Shown here one piece after another: positions 25,272-35,455 of a DNA stretch of 64,000 nucleotides. This stretch comes from Trichuris trichiura (taxonomy: Eukaryota; Nematoda; Enoplea; Trichinellida; Trichuridae): positions 1 through 64,000 of the forward strand of contig JBAJFE010000004.1 of the NCBI GenBank assembly GCA_037903355.1, read 5' to 3'. The translations under genes were made by a program, and so were the position numbers. Each line of letters begins with the position of its first letter. The first letter of the stretch is position 1. The notes below the pieces were generated by a model, which saw only the letters and a program-made list of their open reading frames with translations, made no database searches and was not told the origin of the DNA.

Positions 25272-25384
25272 CAGGCGGCCTTCGTCATCCGCGGTTAATT
25301 CATCCAACATTTTCAGCGTTTTACCGCGTTATATAGGCTACCCTATGAAAAAGGCTAAATAGCTTATGTTCTAGCTGTGTATTT

Positions 25385-26621
25385 CGTTCTGTCCCCTTGA
25401 ATTTCTTCGGGAACGTCGAGGCAGCTACGAAATAAGCCGATGCCGTTTCCCCAGTGATCTTTAAGTTCTTGAGGTTGAAGCGCTTCACTTATTTTGCTAG
25501 CCATCCTTTGCTAGCAGTAAACCTTTTTCTCTCATTCTCTGCAACAACGCCGGAGAAGTGCTCATATAAGCTCAGCGCTTTCTCCTGAATAATTTTTTCG
25601 TCGACGAGGACATTCTTCTGCGACATGTCCTCTATCCAAATGCTTAGAGGTTTCTCGGCCTTTACGAGGATTTTGTTGCGAACTACAGCAGCTCCTTTCC
25701 TCAATGAAGGGTCGGGAAGATCGTTTCCTCGAATCTCAGCTTCCTTCCGTTTTATGGTAGGAATGCTGGATTCATTCTTCTCGATCCTGCGGCCCACTTC
25801 AGCAAATGACAATCCGCTTTTCAAAAAATCAAGGACTTCAACTTTCCCATGAAGAGTAAGGACGCTACGTTGTCTCTTAGCCCTAGAGCAGGGGTGGGGA
25901 ACGTCCGGCCCGCGAGACCATTTTCCGCCTACGCGTTGGGGCAACCGCACATGGATGCGAGATTCAATGAAATGTGATTGTGGGAAGTTATTTTTCATAA
26001 AGCGATAAACGTATTGTATGTGAATCCTAGTAAGAACATAAATCTTGCGTAACAAGCAGGGAGCGTCAGGCTGGCTCGGAAGACTGCGTTGCTGACAGCT
26101 CTCTGTCGACAAACCGACATTGTTAGTCCTCGGTGACAAGCAGTAGGCGCCACTATAGTGTGTGTGCGCGCATAAGTAGCGTGGATCATTGCTTTGTTCG
26201 AGATAACGACTGTCCAGCTTGCTAGAGCACTTCTGCTTTTCTTGCTTTCAGTAGTCACCGGCATCGTTCTCATCGGTTTCTGTCGACCCCCCGTCCTTTA
26301 CGTCTTCGAAGTACAAAAAGGTTATTTTGTTCTCTGTAGTTGCGATTATGTTTTTGACAACTGGGTTGCAGAATTGTCTCAAAATTCTGCCTTTTATCTC
26401 GGAGTTTCCTCACCAGGGAAAAGCAGTTCAAAGCATCCCATTAGGGGTGACTTAATAAACATACGTGCAAATAAAGCAGGTTGTTTTTCGTTTAAGTATG
26501 CTATACGGCCCGCGAACGGTCTTATAAACGTCTAAACGGCCCGCAGCACCAAAAAAGTTCCCACCCCTGCCTCTAGAGGAACCGCTCTGTTCACTTACTT
26601 GCCTTCTCTCAGGCATCCTCC
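25385..26621 (-). pseudogene. Tigger transposase N-terminus split by a hAT insertion
   Basis: The frame starts MPERRQVSEQSGSSR at about 26621 and is cut by the hAT (25889-26569). It resumes as AKRQRSVLTLHGKVEVLDFL, the first helix-turn-helix. It continues AEVGRRIEKNESSI, IWIEDMSQKNVLVDEKIIQ, KALSLYEHF and ASKGWLAK, the CENP-B-type second domain, and fades out by about 25390 in KNLKITGETASA. The pieces line up once the 8-bp duplication is removed. The catalytic domain is absent. Confidence 0.75.
25889..26569. mobile_element. Non-autonomous hAT element
   Basis: The terminal repeats are CAGGGGTGGGGAAC (left) and the inverse of CAGGGGTGGGAAC (right), followed by GGCCCGC-type subterminal sequence on both sides. 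The flanking octamers CCCTAGAG (25881-25888) and CTCTAGAG (26571-26578) differ at one position. They fit the nTCTAGAn target preference known for Charlie/Ac-like hATs. Internal ORFs show no transposase. Confidence 0.8.
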
Positions 26622-26967
26622 TATGCGACACCAGTTAAACGACGCGAAAGTTCGGACCCACCGCATTGCAGCGAAACTGATGTTCGCGCACGGCGAATAG
26701 GCTCGACAACGCGTACGAAGCAGTGTAACGAACAATCAGAAAAATGACGAGGCGTCATTAGGATTGTGCACGGTTAGAGAAGTGTTGTAGGCAGAAAAGT
26801 CTTTCGCGCTCGGGCAGACGATAACGCTGCTGCTCAGGCAGGCAACGACATTACTGCAACTGTAATGCCAGCCAGCGCTGCGCATGTTTTTATGAAAAGA
26901 TGACGTCACTATTTCACGCCGGACAAACCGCGTTGTTTAGAACCCCGCGGATAACGAGGGCCGCCTG

Positions 26968-28060
26968 CATATATATAGTGTCTCTAAAGCTTCTATATAA
27001 GCCCCGCATTAAAATTTCCGCCTGCTATTACATCAGCCCCTAAACGTACACAAGATCAGCGAAAACTGGTTGCCACTGCTTTCTAATGCAGTAAACCTTA
27101 GCAAACTGCGTCGCCACTGTAAGCACGGAACACTAGCCATCGTTTTAAAGACATCATTACGAGAGAAAAGCCATTTAATTGCTTATTGCGGTAACGATCC
27201 TAGTGAGTAAGTGTTTGCTGAAAATAAAATGGAGCTTCTGAAACCTGCCTGGCTACGTCATAATGCTGCTGAGAGGAGCAGGCAGGCCCTAAAAACCCCA
27301 AATATATATTCTGTATAGATCTTTCTCACAAAGCTTGTTGACGTAATGCACAACAGGATAAAATCGTAAGATCCTGTTCCAAGAGAACTTGCCCGCCACT
27401 GGAAGAACAGCCAGGCTTTTAACTAGCGATGGATGACGCGGTGCTCCCTCGATGGCTTGAGCTGCTGTGTGAATGACAGAGGCGATAATGTTTTTTCTAC
27501 TTGCAGTCCCTGCATGCGCTTGCACTTTAATATTGTTTTACGTTCAATATACATAATTCCTTCTCCGAATCATTCAACGAAGTAGACTGATAAGTGCTAA
27601 AGCAAAGAAAATGTTATTTTGTTGCTGATATGCACTGCGCAGTTAGACCTATGACTGTTGCGAGTGCACTGTTCATTCCCTTATTATCCACTAAATAAAG
27701 TTGCCCTTACTCCGTTAACAGAGCCTTTCCTATTATCTACGCGTCACTGTCTGTCAGTTCAGTTCGCGCTGTGATCATTTGCTCTAATAGGCTGCGGATT
27801 AGGGTAGAGCACTGGCCCTGGATTCAGATGTAAGCTTGGATTTCCGCTTAGCCCTTGGCTTAATCTCAGAGCTAAATTCACGCTTTACTGTTTAGTCGTA
27901 CGGGCTTGTCGCATGCTTCATTAACTAGCGTGCACTATGACCTCAGGCTGAACCACAGCAGTTAATAGACTAGTGCTGCTTTTGTAATTACATTTTTTTC
28001 TTTCGCAGTGGGTCTGCAGGCTTGGTAATGTTCTTTCATTTGCGTCTGCCAAATTCACTG
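26968..28060. other. No supported gene
   Basis: Short ORFs only. I saw no domain, RNA gene or repeat. Confidence 0.45.
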
Positions 28061-28069
28061 CCTTGATTG

Positions 28070-28412
28070 CCCGTAGTTCTTACAGGCTAGCGCGTATTTT
28101 ATCCACCTGCTTTAATTTTGGCCTTTGTCTAGGACGTTCTCCCCTAATTTGGGTGTAGAGTAGTGAGCGTTTCGCTGGATTGTTGTTTTTCCGCCTGAAT
28201 AAATGCCCAAATCAGCCCGAGCGTTCTTCTCTGAGCTCGTTGACTATAGATGCTACTTGTACTGTCACTCTTACTATTTCGTTATAGGCATGGGCTGTAC
28301 TACCTACTCTGAAAGTTTGCCTGAGCACGGTTGTTTCCATGACACGCGACTGCTGTTCATCTTTGTTCGTGATCGCGCAGTACTCAGAACCATAGGCAAT
28401 CCTTACGCGCAT
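28070..28412 (-). pseudogene. LINE reverse-transcriptase C-terminal fragment
   Basis: The minus strand reads RIAYGSEYCAITNKDEQQ, RVMETTVLRQTF, YNEIVRVTVQVASIV, then after a stop GHLFRRKNNNPAKRSLL and RGERPRQRPKLKQVDKI. This is the well-known tail of non-LTR endonuclease/reverse transcriptases (YGSExW..., MLR, NE.IR, GHVLRR, GRRPRGRPKxRWxD). It is a short 3' fragment with stops. Confidence 0.75.
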
Positions 28413-28747
28413 AAAAAGACACCAAATTTTCGATTTACGTTTTCGTAAATTAAGGCTTCTACATAAGCCTACATTTGTGGTTAAGCATAAACTTAATCCA
28501 GTGTCTATCAGGGCAAAAGATAACAGAGCAGAGTGAACCAGCAGCTATACCCACGTGGCCAGTACGTAATCGGAAACACTTTTAAGTAGCTGACTTTATA
28601 TACATTGTGGTGTTTTTAGAGTGACGAAACCAATCTCTGCGGTTAAAGATAATTTGCTATAAAATTGAATTTTACTTTAAAGGCTAATAGATCGGCAGGC
28701 TGGGTTTCAAACGCTAGATTTAATGATTTTATTACAGCACTCGAATC
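28413..28747. other. Short intergenic gap before paralogue A
   Basis: No element or exon recognised. This should contain the promoter of the gene that starts at 28748, but I see no clear TATA or initiator. Confidence 0.35.
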
Positions 28748-30374
28748 ATGAATACATATGTATTGCTGGTCATCTTTATACAAATAAGCAGCGCAAAAGC
28801 ACTCTGCCCACATGAAGTTGACAAAAATTTGATTGGAATTGAAAAGGAAAAAAACTGTTGGACTTTTATGCATATCACTCCAACCCACGGTGAAAGTGCG
28901 CTGAAACAAGCAAAGAAGCTTTGTTATGAAGTTTTTAACGGTACAGTATTCCCACCGACTAGCGACTTGAGCAGGCTAGATTCGCTAAAAATACGTCTGC
29001 AGACAAAAAGCGTAATTGCAAGATCTTTTATTACTGACAACTGCCTCCAGAATCACACCAGCGGTAGCAGAGAAATAAAAATTAAAAGCCAGTTTGGAGA
29101 GGAAAAAATTTCACTGAATGCAGACCAGTCAGAAATTGACACGATGATTAGCCGCTTGCAAAGTGACAGGGCCAACGCCTGCCTTGTATATCATATTCCA
29201 CGAGAAGGAAATATATACCTACAGAAAGTGATCAGCTGTTCGCAACCAAGTTTTGATTCAGTAATTTGCATAAGCGAACCACTGAAGCATTGTTATAAAC
29301 AGCAGAGCGATGGAACTTGTCTCTGCGGAGCTGACCATCCAATATACGAAGGAAAGTTTTGCGTTCATGGTATCTAGAAAATATTATTTCTGCTGAATCT
29401 AAAATATGCATCGTTAAGAGACGAACGAATGCAGAGAAACGAATCCTTGCCATAACGGTGCTACCTGCATTAAGCATGAAGAAAATGGCAGTTACAGCTG
29501 TAAATGCAAAAGCTCAAAATTCACAGGAGAAAAATGCCAGAATAGTAACTCATCCAGATAAACTAATTTGCATTCCAATTGCACTGCTTGACTTCAGAGG
29601 AGGATCCATGCAAAAACAAGCAATGTACACACGGAAGGTGCGTCGTTATTTTCCCTGACTTGCCATACTGCCTGTGTGACAGTGGATACACTGATGAGCA
29701 GTGTGCCACCGGTCGGTATTTTTAGTTTCAAATAGCTGTTCAAAGAAAGAATGGTGCATTGTAGTTATCGATCCATGCAAGAAGGTTTACTGTGCATTCA
29801 ACGGAACTTGCGAAGCAAAAGGCAACACCTTTGTTTGTAATTGCAAAGAAGGATACCAAGGAAACATGTGTGAAAAAAGTAATAATTTTATTCCTCAATT
29901 TTATTACCCAAACGATTATTTGCAGAGCAACTAACCGGGCCCGGTATGGCACTTCCGGTAATTACTGGAAGTGTAGGAAGCGCGATGATACTTTTATTGT
30001 GTCTTGGTGCTGCATTCATACTTACACGTAGAAGGGTAAGATGGCGATGTTATGCTTAATTGGATAGCTTTAACCATTCCAAATTTAGAAAAGACATCTG
30101 CGGTTAAGACGTGCAAGTGGAATGGAATCCACGGTAAGACAATGGAAGAAAGAAGATTAGTGCACGTACAAGCGATTGATTTCAGATAGGTACAAGTGTC
30201 TACGGGAAGCCACTCTGGCAATCCCTCATGGAATCCACTAAAATGAGTACTAAAGTAAGCACGGTAAAAGCTATGAAAAGCGGAAGTAGCGGAAGTACAG
30301 CAAAGGGCAGTCCAGTCAAAAGTCCAGGCTCACCAGCTGCTAAACAGAAGCCAGGAAAGGCACAGAAAAAATGA
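28748..30374 (+). CDS. Selectin-like type I membrane protein: C-type-lectin-like domain, EGF modules, TM (paralogue A)
   Basis: Six exons join in frame: 28748-29369, 29419-29544, 29598-29711, 29765-29878, 29926-30035 and 30186-30374 (424 residues). The first four introns are phase 1 and 47-53 bp; the last is phase 0 and 150 bp. A signal peptide covers residues 1-18. Residues 20-175 form a Cys-rich domain with NCWTF and ALKQAKKLC spaced as in C-type lectins, but without an obvious carbohydrate-binding triplet. A Cys-rich segment and three EGF modules follow (for example NPCHNGATC and DPCKKVYCAFNGTC), each ending at an exon edge. A TM helix (PVITGSVGSAMILLLCLGAA) precedes RRR and a basic Ser/Gly/Lys tail. 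It should sit on the cell surface with EGFs outside. AATAAA is at 30489. The donor of exon 3 (GTCGGT) is weak. The paralogue is at 35456. Confidence 0.85.
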
Positions 30375-30494
30375 AAACGTTGAACAGAAATAATAGCGTT
30401 TAAAAAGTTAGTAAACATTAGGAACAGTCGTGCGAAACGAACTTTGAAGATCTGTCTTCAAGTGAAGATCATCTTACTCTAATAACTGAATAAA

Positions 30495-31794
30495 CTGTTT
30501 TAATTAAGATATTTCCAACTGACTATTAATACATGCGTAGTCTTTACTCTGGATAAGTAAAAATACAGCCGGATCCCGTACCCGCGTTTTCTTCCTCCAC
30601 CGTTCCCACAGTAAGTATTAAGCAATTCGCCGCTTGCGTAGAAAGTAAAACCGGTTCTAGGCATTTCTAGGTGAGCAAATCAAACTAATCAGCTAAAATA
30701 ATATTATTGATGGACCTATCATGGATTTCCACGCTTTTTAAATGTCTGCCCTTTTTATTCAGACGAGCAAGGTTGCTAGCATCTTGCGGTTCCTTATTTC
30801 TAGACGGTGACAAGCTAGTGGCGCTATATGCTTCTTTGTCAGCAATTCACACGGTTACTGGGGACTAAACACTCAGTAAATAACCGTGCAAAATTAAGAG
30901 CCCTATTCAAAGAGTGCACAGACATAGTGTACCCATGCCCGTGTCTGACTGGTAGCCTCGCAGTTACGAGGCAACGATGCACCGCCAATGTTTGGGCGCT
31001 TTGGCAAGAGGGGCGACTGATGCACGTGTGGGGCCACTACGACAACATTCAGCTGCACGACAACATACGGTCACATACTAGGCAAAATCGAAGGGTTCCG
31101 TAGGTAGGGTGGGACAAACCACCCACCAGGTGTAATGATGAGCTGCAACTCACCTAGTCATTGCACACAAATGCTGGAATAGGCGGTTTCACATACGACA
31201 GATTCAGAACAGCTAGAAGATATTTACAAGACGGCTACCCTTGCAAAAATTCATAATGTAACAAACAGAACAGCACACCTAACATGTGGTACATTTCTGA
31301 AAAAAAATTATAATAGACCATAAATCTTCAGTGAGAGCGATAGAAAAAGTAGACGTTCGTGAGACTCCTCCTAGAGACTGGCTTGTTAGCGGAGGGTGCA
31401 AAAGAGTCAGCATGAACGGACCAGTCTATTTTAACGTGTGGAAAACCAATGCCTTACCAACGCCCGCCATGGTCTGAATATAAAGGAAGTGAATAATTGC
31501 CGCTGGACAAAGCGCGAAGGAAAGTGATAGAGCAGAGCGAAATCATCAGCTGTACACGCGGAGACATGAATAGTGAGGATAAAAGTGGAGGGAATGAGAC
31601 TAAGCTGACAGAGTATTGAACAATCACTAAGTGGGGTTGCCACCTCGCTTTCACCTACTTATACTTAGTCGCTTAAAAAGGTAAAGAATTTAAGTCTTTC
31701 TAGAATCCCTAACCTTATTCAGTGCGTGAGAAAACGCTTAGCGTTTTTATCGAGTTGCAACGCTTTCACGTTAAGGTTCATTTATGATGGGACC
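30495..31794. other. No supported gene
   Basis: Short ORFs on both strands (for example 30828-31103 plus, 31431-31643 minus) have no recognised domain. It is the first part of the roughly 5-kb spacer between the two lectin/EGF paralogues. Confidence 0.4.
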
Positions 31795-31802
31795 ATTTAG
31801 AC

Positions 31803-33059
31803 CAGTGTTTCTCAAGCGGAAAGCCGTTCGGGCCGCCCATGAAAACGTTTCCGAGCGTCTAAACCCCCTATTCTGATTGGCCAATTTCGAGCGCACCGAT
31901 TGGCCAATTTCAGCGCACTGATTGGCTGAAATGGTTGCAACGCTAGAAGGTCAACTACAGCAGTACAGATTTATTTCTGCAAACTGTTTTTCGAGAAGTC
32001 AGCGAGAGCTGCTTGGCTCGCCCAGATGCAACCGAACTAGCCTGTCCATGTTGGGTTCGATCGAGGTGACTCGCAGACGCAGATCGCCGCGTCTGATTAC
32101 TTGCAGCCGAGTGCTTTTCTTCGTCACTATGTCCGTAACGATACTAAATGCGCGCTCCACCAGACTCGATGAGGGAAGACAAACCAGTAACCTTTTTACC
32201 ACGTCCCATACGCCGGAGTACAACTCTGGGACTTCTTTCTGCAGCCAGAACTGCTGACAACCCTATGACAACCTGCCTTCAACTCCACGTTCGACTGCAA
32301 CTCCAGCAGCTCTTCTTGCAATGACATCTCTTGCGGAACTGGAGCGAGCATAGGAGAAAAGCAACTGCACAGACAACGCGTTTGCAGAAAATGCGTGAGC
32401 AACACACGGAATTCCCTGTCGCTAACGCGTATGCTTGCATTGTAGCTGCGTGGACAATAGACGCGAGGAAAGAAAGCGAAGAAAAAGGGAGTCGACTTTT
32501 TACAGAGCTAGGGCAAGAGATGGTAATCGTTGACAAAATGGCAAAGCATCGACATTGCTACCAAGCTACGCCAACACGCGCTAATCGCTGGTTGAATCGT
32601 AAAGCAGGTGGAAATATATTGCAAAAGCTATGATGCATTCTGATAAGGGGGCAGCTATTCTCTGATGTGAATTATGTGCTCTGCGTTCAATGCTTCTCAG
32701 CAGAAAGGTTTTCTTACTCAACCCTACGCCGGGAAGGTCACGGTGTCAAACCTGCGATCCCTTCTGCAGTGTGTTCTCGAATGGTCATTTTCACGAGCAG
32801 TGATTGGTTCATGTGGTGGAGTGGGAGGGTAGGGGGTAGCCGGCATCACGCATAGCATGCAACTTAATCTTAACCAGTACGCACAAAACTTGACCCTCGA
32901 ACCTCACCTTCCGATGCACCTCAACACGACAGCTCAGGTGGAGCATGTGCCCCACACAGCTCAAACGGGACCTCCAACAGGCCCCTTAGCGTTTTGGGCC
33001 CCCCACCTTGGATTTCAAAAGGGCCCTTCGGTGGAGCACTTGCCCCGCCGTGAGTATTG
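31803..33059 (-). mobile_element. hAT element with transposase C-terminus
   Basis: The left terminus CAGTGTTTCTCAAGCGG and the right terminus, ending GCCGTGAGTATTG, are bounded by ATTTAGAC (31795-31802) and ATTTTGAC (33060-33067), an 8-bp duplication with one mismatch. The minus strand encodes the hAT dimerisation domain of the ZBED/FAM200 kind: PSSSLVERAFSIVTDIVTKK, then RLQVIRRGDLRL. A helical piece (SLQEELLELQSNVELKA) lies upstream on the same strand. The rest of the transposase is missing or scrambled, so the copy is not autonomous. Confidence 0.8.
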
Positions 33060-33705
33060 ATTTTGACTTTGACTCGTTACGCTGAAGACGGTTCAAGGGT
33101 GGACCAAAAAGCTCTAGAGTACAAAACTGGGGTATAAACCGGCTCTACCGAAAATAAACTTTACAATGCAAATTTACTAACCCGTTACAAAATGCTACGT
33201 GTTCCATGTTACAACACTTGTAAAAATAAGTTGAAGCAACATTGTTGATTCATCGTAACTTTTAGAGCTTTTAACAACTTTCTGCTAACATTCTGCCAGC
33301 ATAGGCACACCTCAGTCAGCAAGGGCATTGATCAAAAACGGTGAACCACACATTTTGGCACGGCTGCGATTCTTCGATGTACTTTCTGCACCGATCAACC
33401 TGCATAGACCAGAAAAGTGATGCCGAAGATGCTGCATTTCCCGGCTGAAGCCTTAAGAAATCTTTTGGATCTCGTTCCCAACAGCTTTCGTTTACGATGG
33501 AACATGAATCAATGAGAAACATCCGTTCCTAGATGTCCTTGTGATAAGAAGAAACAGCTGCTTAAGAATTACGGTTTACAGGAAGCCTACCCACTCAAAC
33601 AGGTTTTTCAATTTCTACTCCAAACATCTGATGAGCATCAAAGTGGGCATCATCACAGGTTTGGTTGACCGCGCCGTTAATTTTCCCAGCCTAGAACACC
33701 TAAGC

Positions 33706-33869
33706 CATAGTTTCTCAACCTTTTTGCCCCAGGGCCCCCTAGGCATTGTCAAGGCCTACCGTTGATTGGGACAATGTCCTGCCGCATTACCCTCCATGGC
33801 CCTCTCCAGGGCCCTTCTGGCTTCCAGGGTCACCATAAAATCTCCCAGGGCCCACGTTGAGAAACACTG
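33706..33869. mobile_element. 164-bp hAT MITE with perfect 8-bp duplication
   Basis: The ends CATAGTTTCTCAACC and the inverse of CAGTGTTTCTCAACG flank a GGGCCC-rich core. ACCTAAGC is exactly duplicated at 33698-33705 and 33870-33877. It splits a Penelope-like element, so it is younger than that copy. The termini match the hAT at 31803, its likely autonomous relative. Confidence 0.85.
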
Positions 33870-34029
33870 ACCTAAGCGAATAGGTTAGCCAAATTAGTTG
33901 GACTCGGCACTACAATGACTACCCACCAAATTAACCGATTTCTCCATAAGCAGACGCTTAAGATGTGTGCAGGATTAAACAGTATATGCGAATCAAGAAG
34001 AGCCGCAACACACAAGAATAGCTTTGCCT

Positions 34030-34340
34030 TGTTTTTCCGTCAATAGAGACAAGATTCGAAGCATTTCTAAAGTTTTAAGTGTTATGGTGTCTCGAAAAAC
34101 TGGGTGCCTTTTAACAGGCTTTGGTTGTTTCATAGTTGATCTTCTGGTTCACGGGTTTGGCCTGTTGGATGTATCTGTAAGTAAACTTCAAAATGCCCTA
34201 CCAACGAATGAATGAGCGAATTGTTAGAGAAATTACAGAACAAATCGGATACCGTACGTTTCAAAACTGCTCTTGTTCCGTCGTCAGCAGTGTTATGGTG
34301 TCCTTCAAAAAGTCGATGCTCAACGGATTTAAAATTTGTA
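34030..34340 (-). repeat. Inverted Penelope terminal repeat
   Basis: It has the landmark CCCTACCAACGAATGAATGA, then a decayed core (minus strand CTGACGA...GAGCAG...AAACG). The same sequence in the same orientation appears at 37890-38150, with roughly similar divergence. Confidence 0.55.
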
Positions 34341-34870
34341 CTACCTTCTCATAAAGTGAAACTTTCCATTGAAAAAATTTCAAAGGAGTCTGCAACGTTA
34401 CGCGCAGCTGCTGGGCAACTTTCATTGGCGAAACAGGGCACATGTGGCGCACAGGTTTAAACAGTACCTAATCGCGCTCAATGCACACAGAACGGCTGAA
34501 AAGCGGCATCGAGTGGAGACTATGGTCACAGAAGAATGCGCGCAAAAGAAAGATCTGAAAAAAATCATGGAAAAGGCAGTGAGCTCTTCAACCGTTGAGG
34601 AACCCGCAGTGACATGTTGTTCGAATGACTAGGTCGCTGTCACAAGAATGCACCAAAAACTCTTTTTCGACCTCTGGAAGCTCGAAAAGAGGCACTGTAT
34701 ATTCACCACAACCCTTGCATTAACAGAGACAAAGGAGTAGAAGTTAATGCTAACTGGTCAGCAGTGGCAGTCGCGACAGATTGCGCAACGATCTACTGGG
34801 TCGCCTCACCGACTCCTCATTCTTTCATTGGAGAAGACTACTAGTGACATCGGTGACAGTTACCACCTAA

Positions 34871-35455
34871 ACATTTAGCGCCGGGGACGGAACAAGGAAC
34901 TACCAAGCGTCGCTTTTTATTGTTTTTTGGATTAAAATTTTGCGTTCAAAGAAGTTTGCTGTATTTCCAGTCAACCTGAAAGATTACTCCATTAGAAACC
35001 AAGTTTTCAATTACAATAAGAGAACCAAACAAGCAGGCCATTTTTAATTTGATTATTAATAGAAATGAATTTTCAAGTCAAAGATAATACTGCAACCCAT
35101 ATGAACCAGTTTAAAGTAACAAGCATTTTAAAATTAAAAGTTAATGACAATACCGCACGCACAGTAACAACAAATTTGAGCAGACACGTACATAGCAACC
35201 ATGGGACAAATATCAGCGAAGGATTCCAGTGAATAATGGTTTCCATGAACTGCTATTCTTTGTCTATCGAACTTGTTCATTATTTCCTACAATAACGCCA
35301 AACCACTACAGCCTTAGCTATTCGACAGCGCTCAAGATTGAATCCTGTGGACTATAACTGTGGGACTCACTGGCACTCGCTGTGCCGCTTCATGTGCATT
35401 CTTGCCAACCGGTAAAGCAGCTGCTCTAAGCGAACACGTTTTCTTTCACTTACGC
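34871..35455. other. Intergenic region before paralogue B
   Basis: AT-rich, no element recognised. An in-frame upstream ATG at 35360 could extend paralogue B by 32 residues, but that would bury its signal peptide. Confidence 0.4.

Larger units (their letters stand above)
25272..26967 (-). mobile_element. Deleted Tigger element carrying a nested hAT
   Basis: The termini CAGGCGGCCTTCGTCATCCG (left) and the inverse of CAGGCGGCCCTCGTTATCCG (right) enclose 1.7 kb. TA lies immediately to the left; the right side has CA. Coding sequence on the minus strand covers only the DNA-binding half of the transposase, so this is a deletion derivative that would need a helper. A 681-bp hAT sits inside its reading frame. 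Confidence 0.8.
33430..34870 (+). pseudogene. Penelope-like element (RT end plus GIY-YIG endonuclease), rearranged
   Basis: The plus strand gives HPFLDVLVIRR, then ITVYRKPTHSNRFFNFYSKH and IKVGIITGLVDRAVNFP, the conserved C-terminal end of Penelope RT. After an inserted MITE (33706-33869) a linker piece reads TMTTHQINRFLHKQTL. An inverted terminal repeat (about 34030-34330) comes next. The endonuclease then follows: GVCNVTRSCWATFIGETGH, corresponding to the GIY-YIG core with YIGETG as FIGETG. The closing segment is KEALYIHHNPCINRDKGVEV. Stops and shifts show it is inactive. The terminal repeat between RT and endonuclease implies a nested insertion or rearrangement. Confidence 0.75.

Noticed and set aside
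25058..25288. ORF rich in Ile/Tyr/Ser on the minus strand
   Set aside because: It is translation of the TA/GATA microsatellite.
26194..26535. 113-codon ORF inside the hAT element
   Set aside because: It reads through the right terminal repeat and has no transposase motif.
35360..35455. Upstream ATG of paralogue B
   Set aside because: Using it would place 32 unrelated residues before a clear signal peptide; the MMNT start matches paralogue A.
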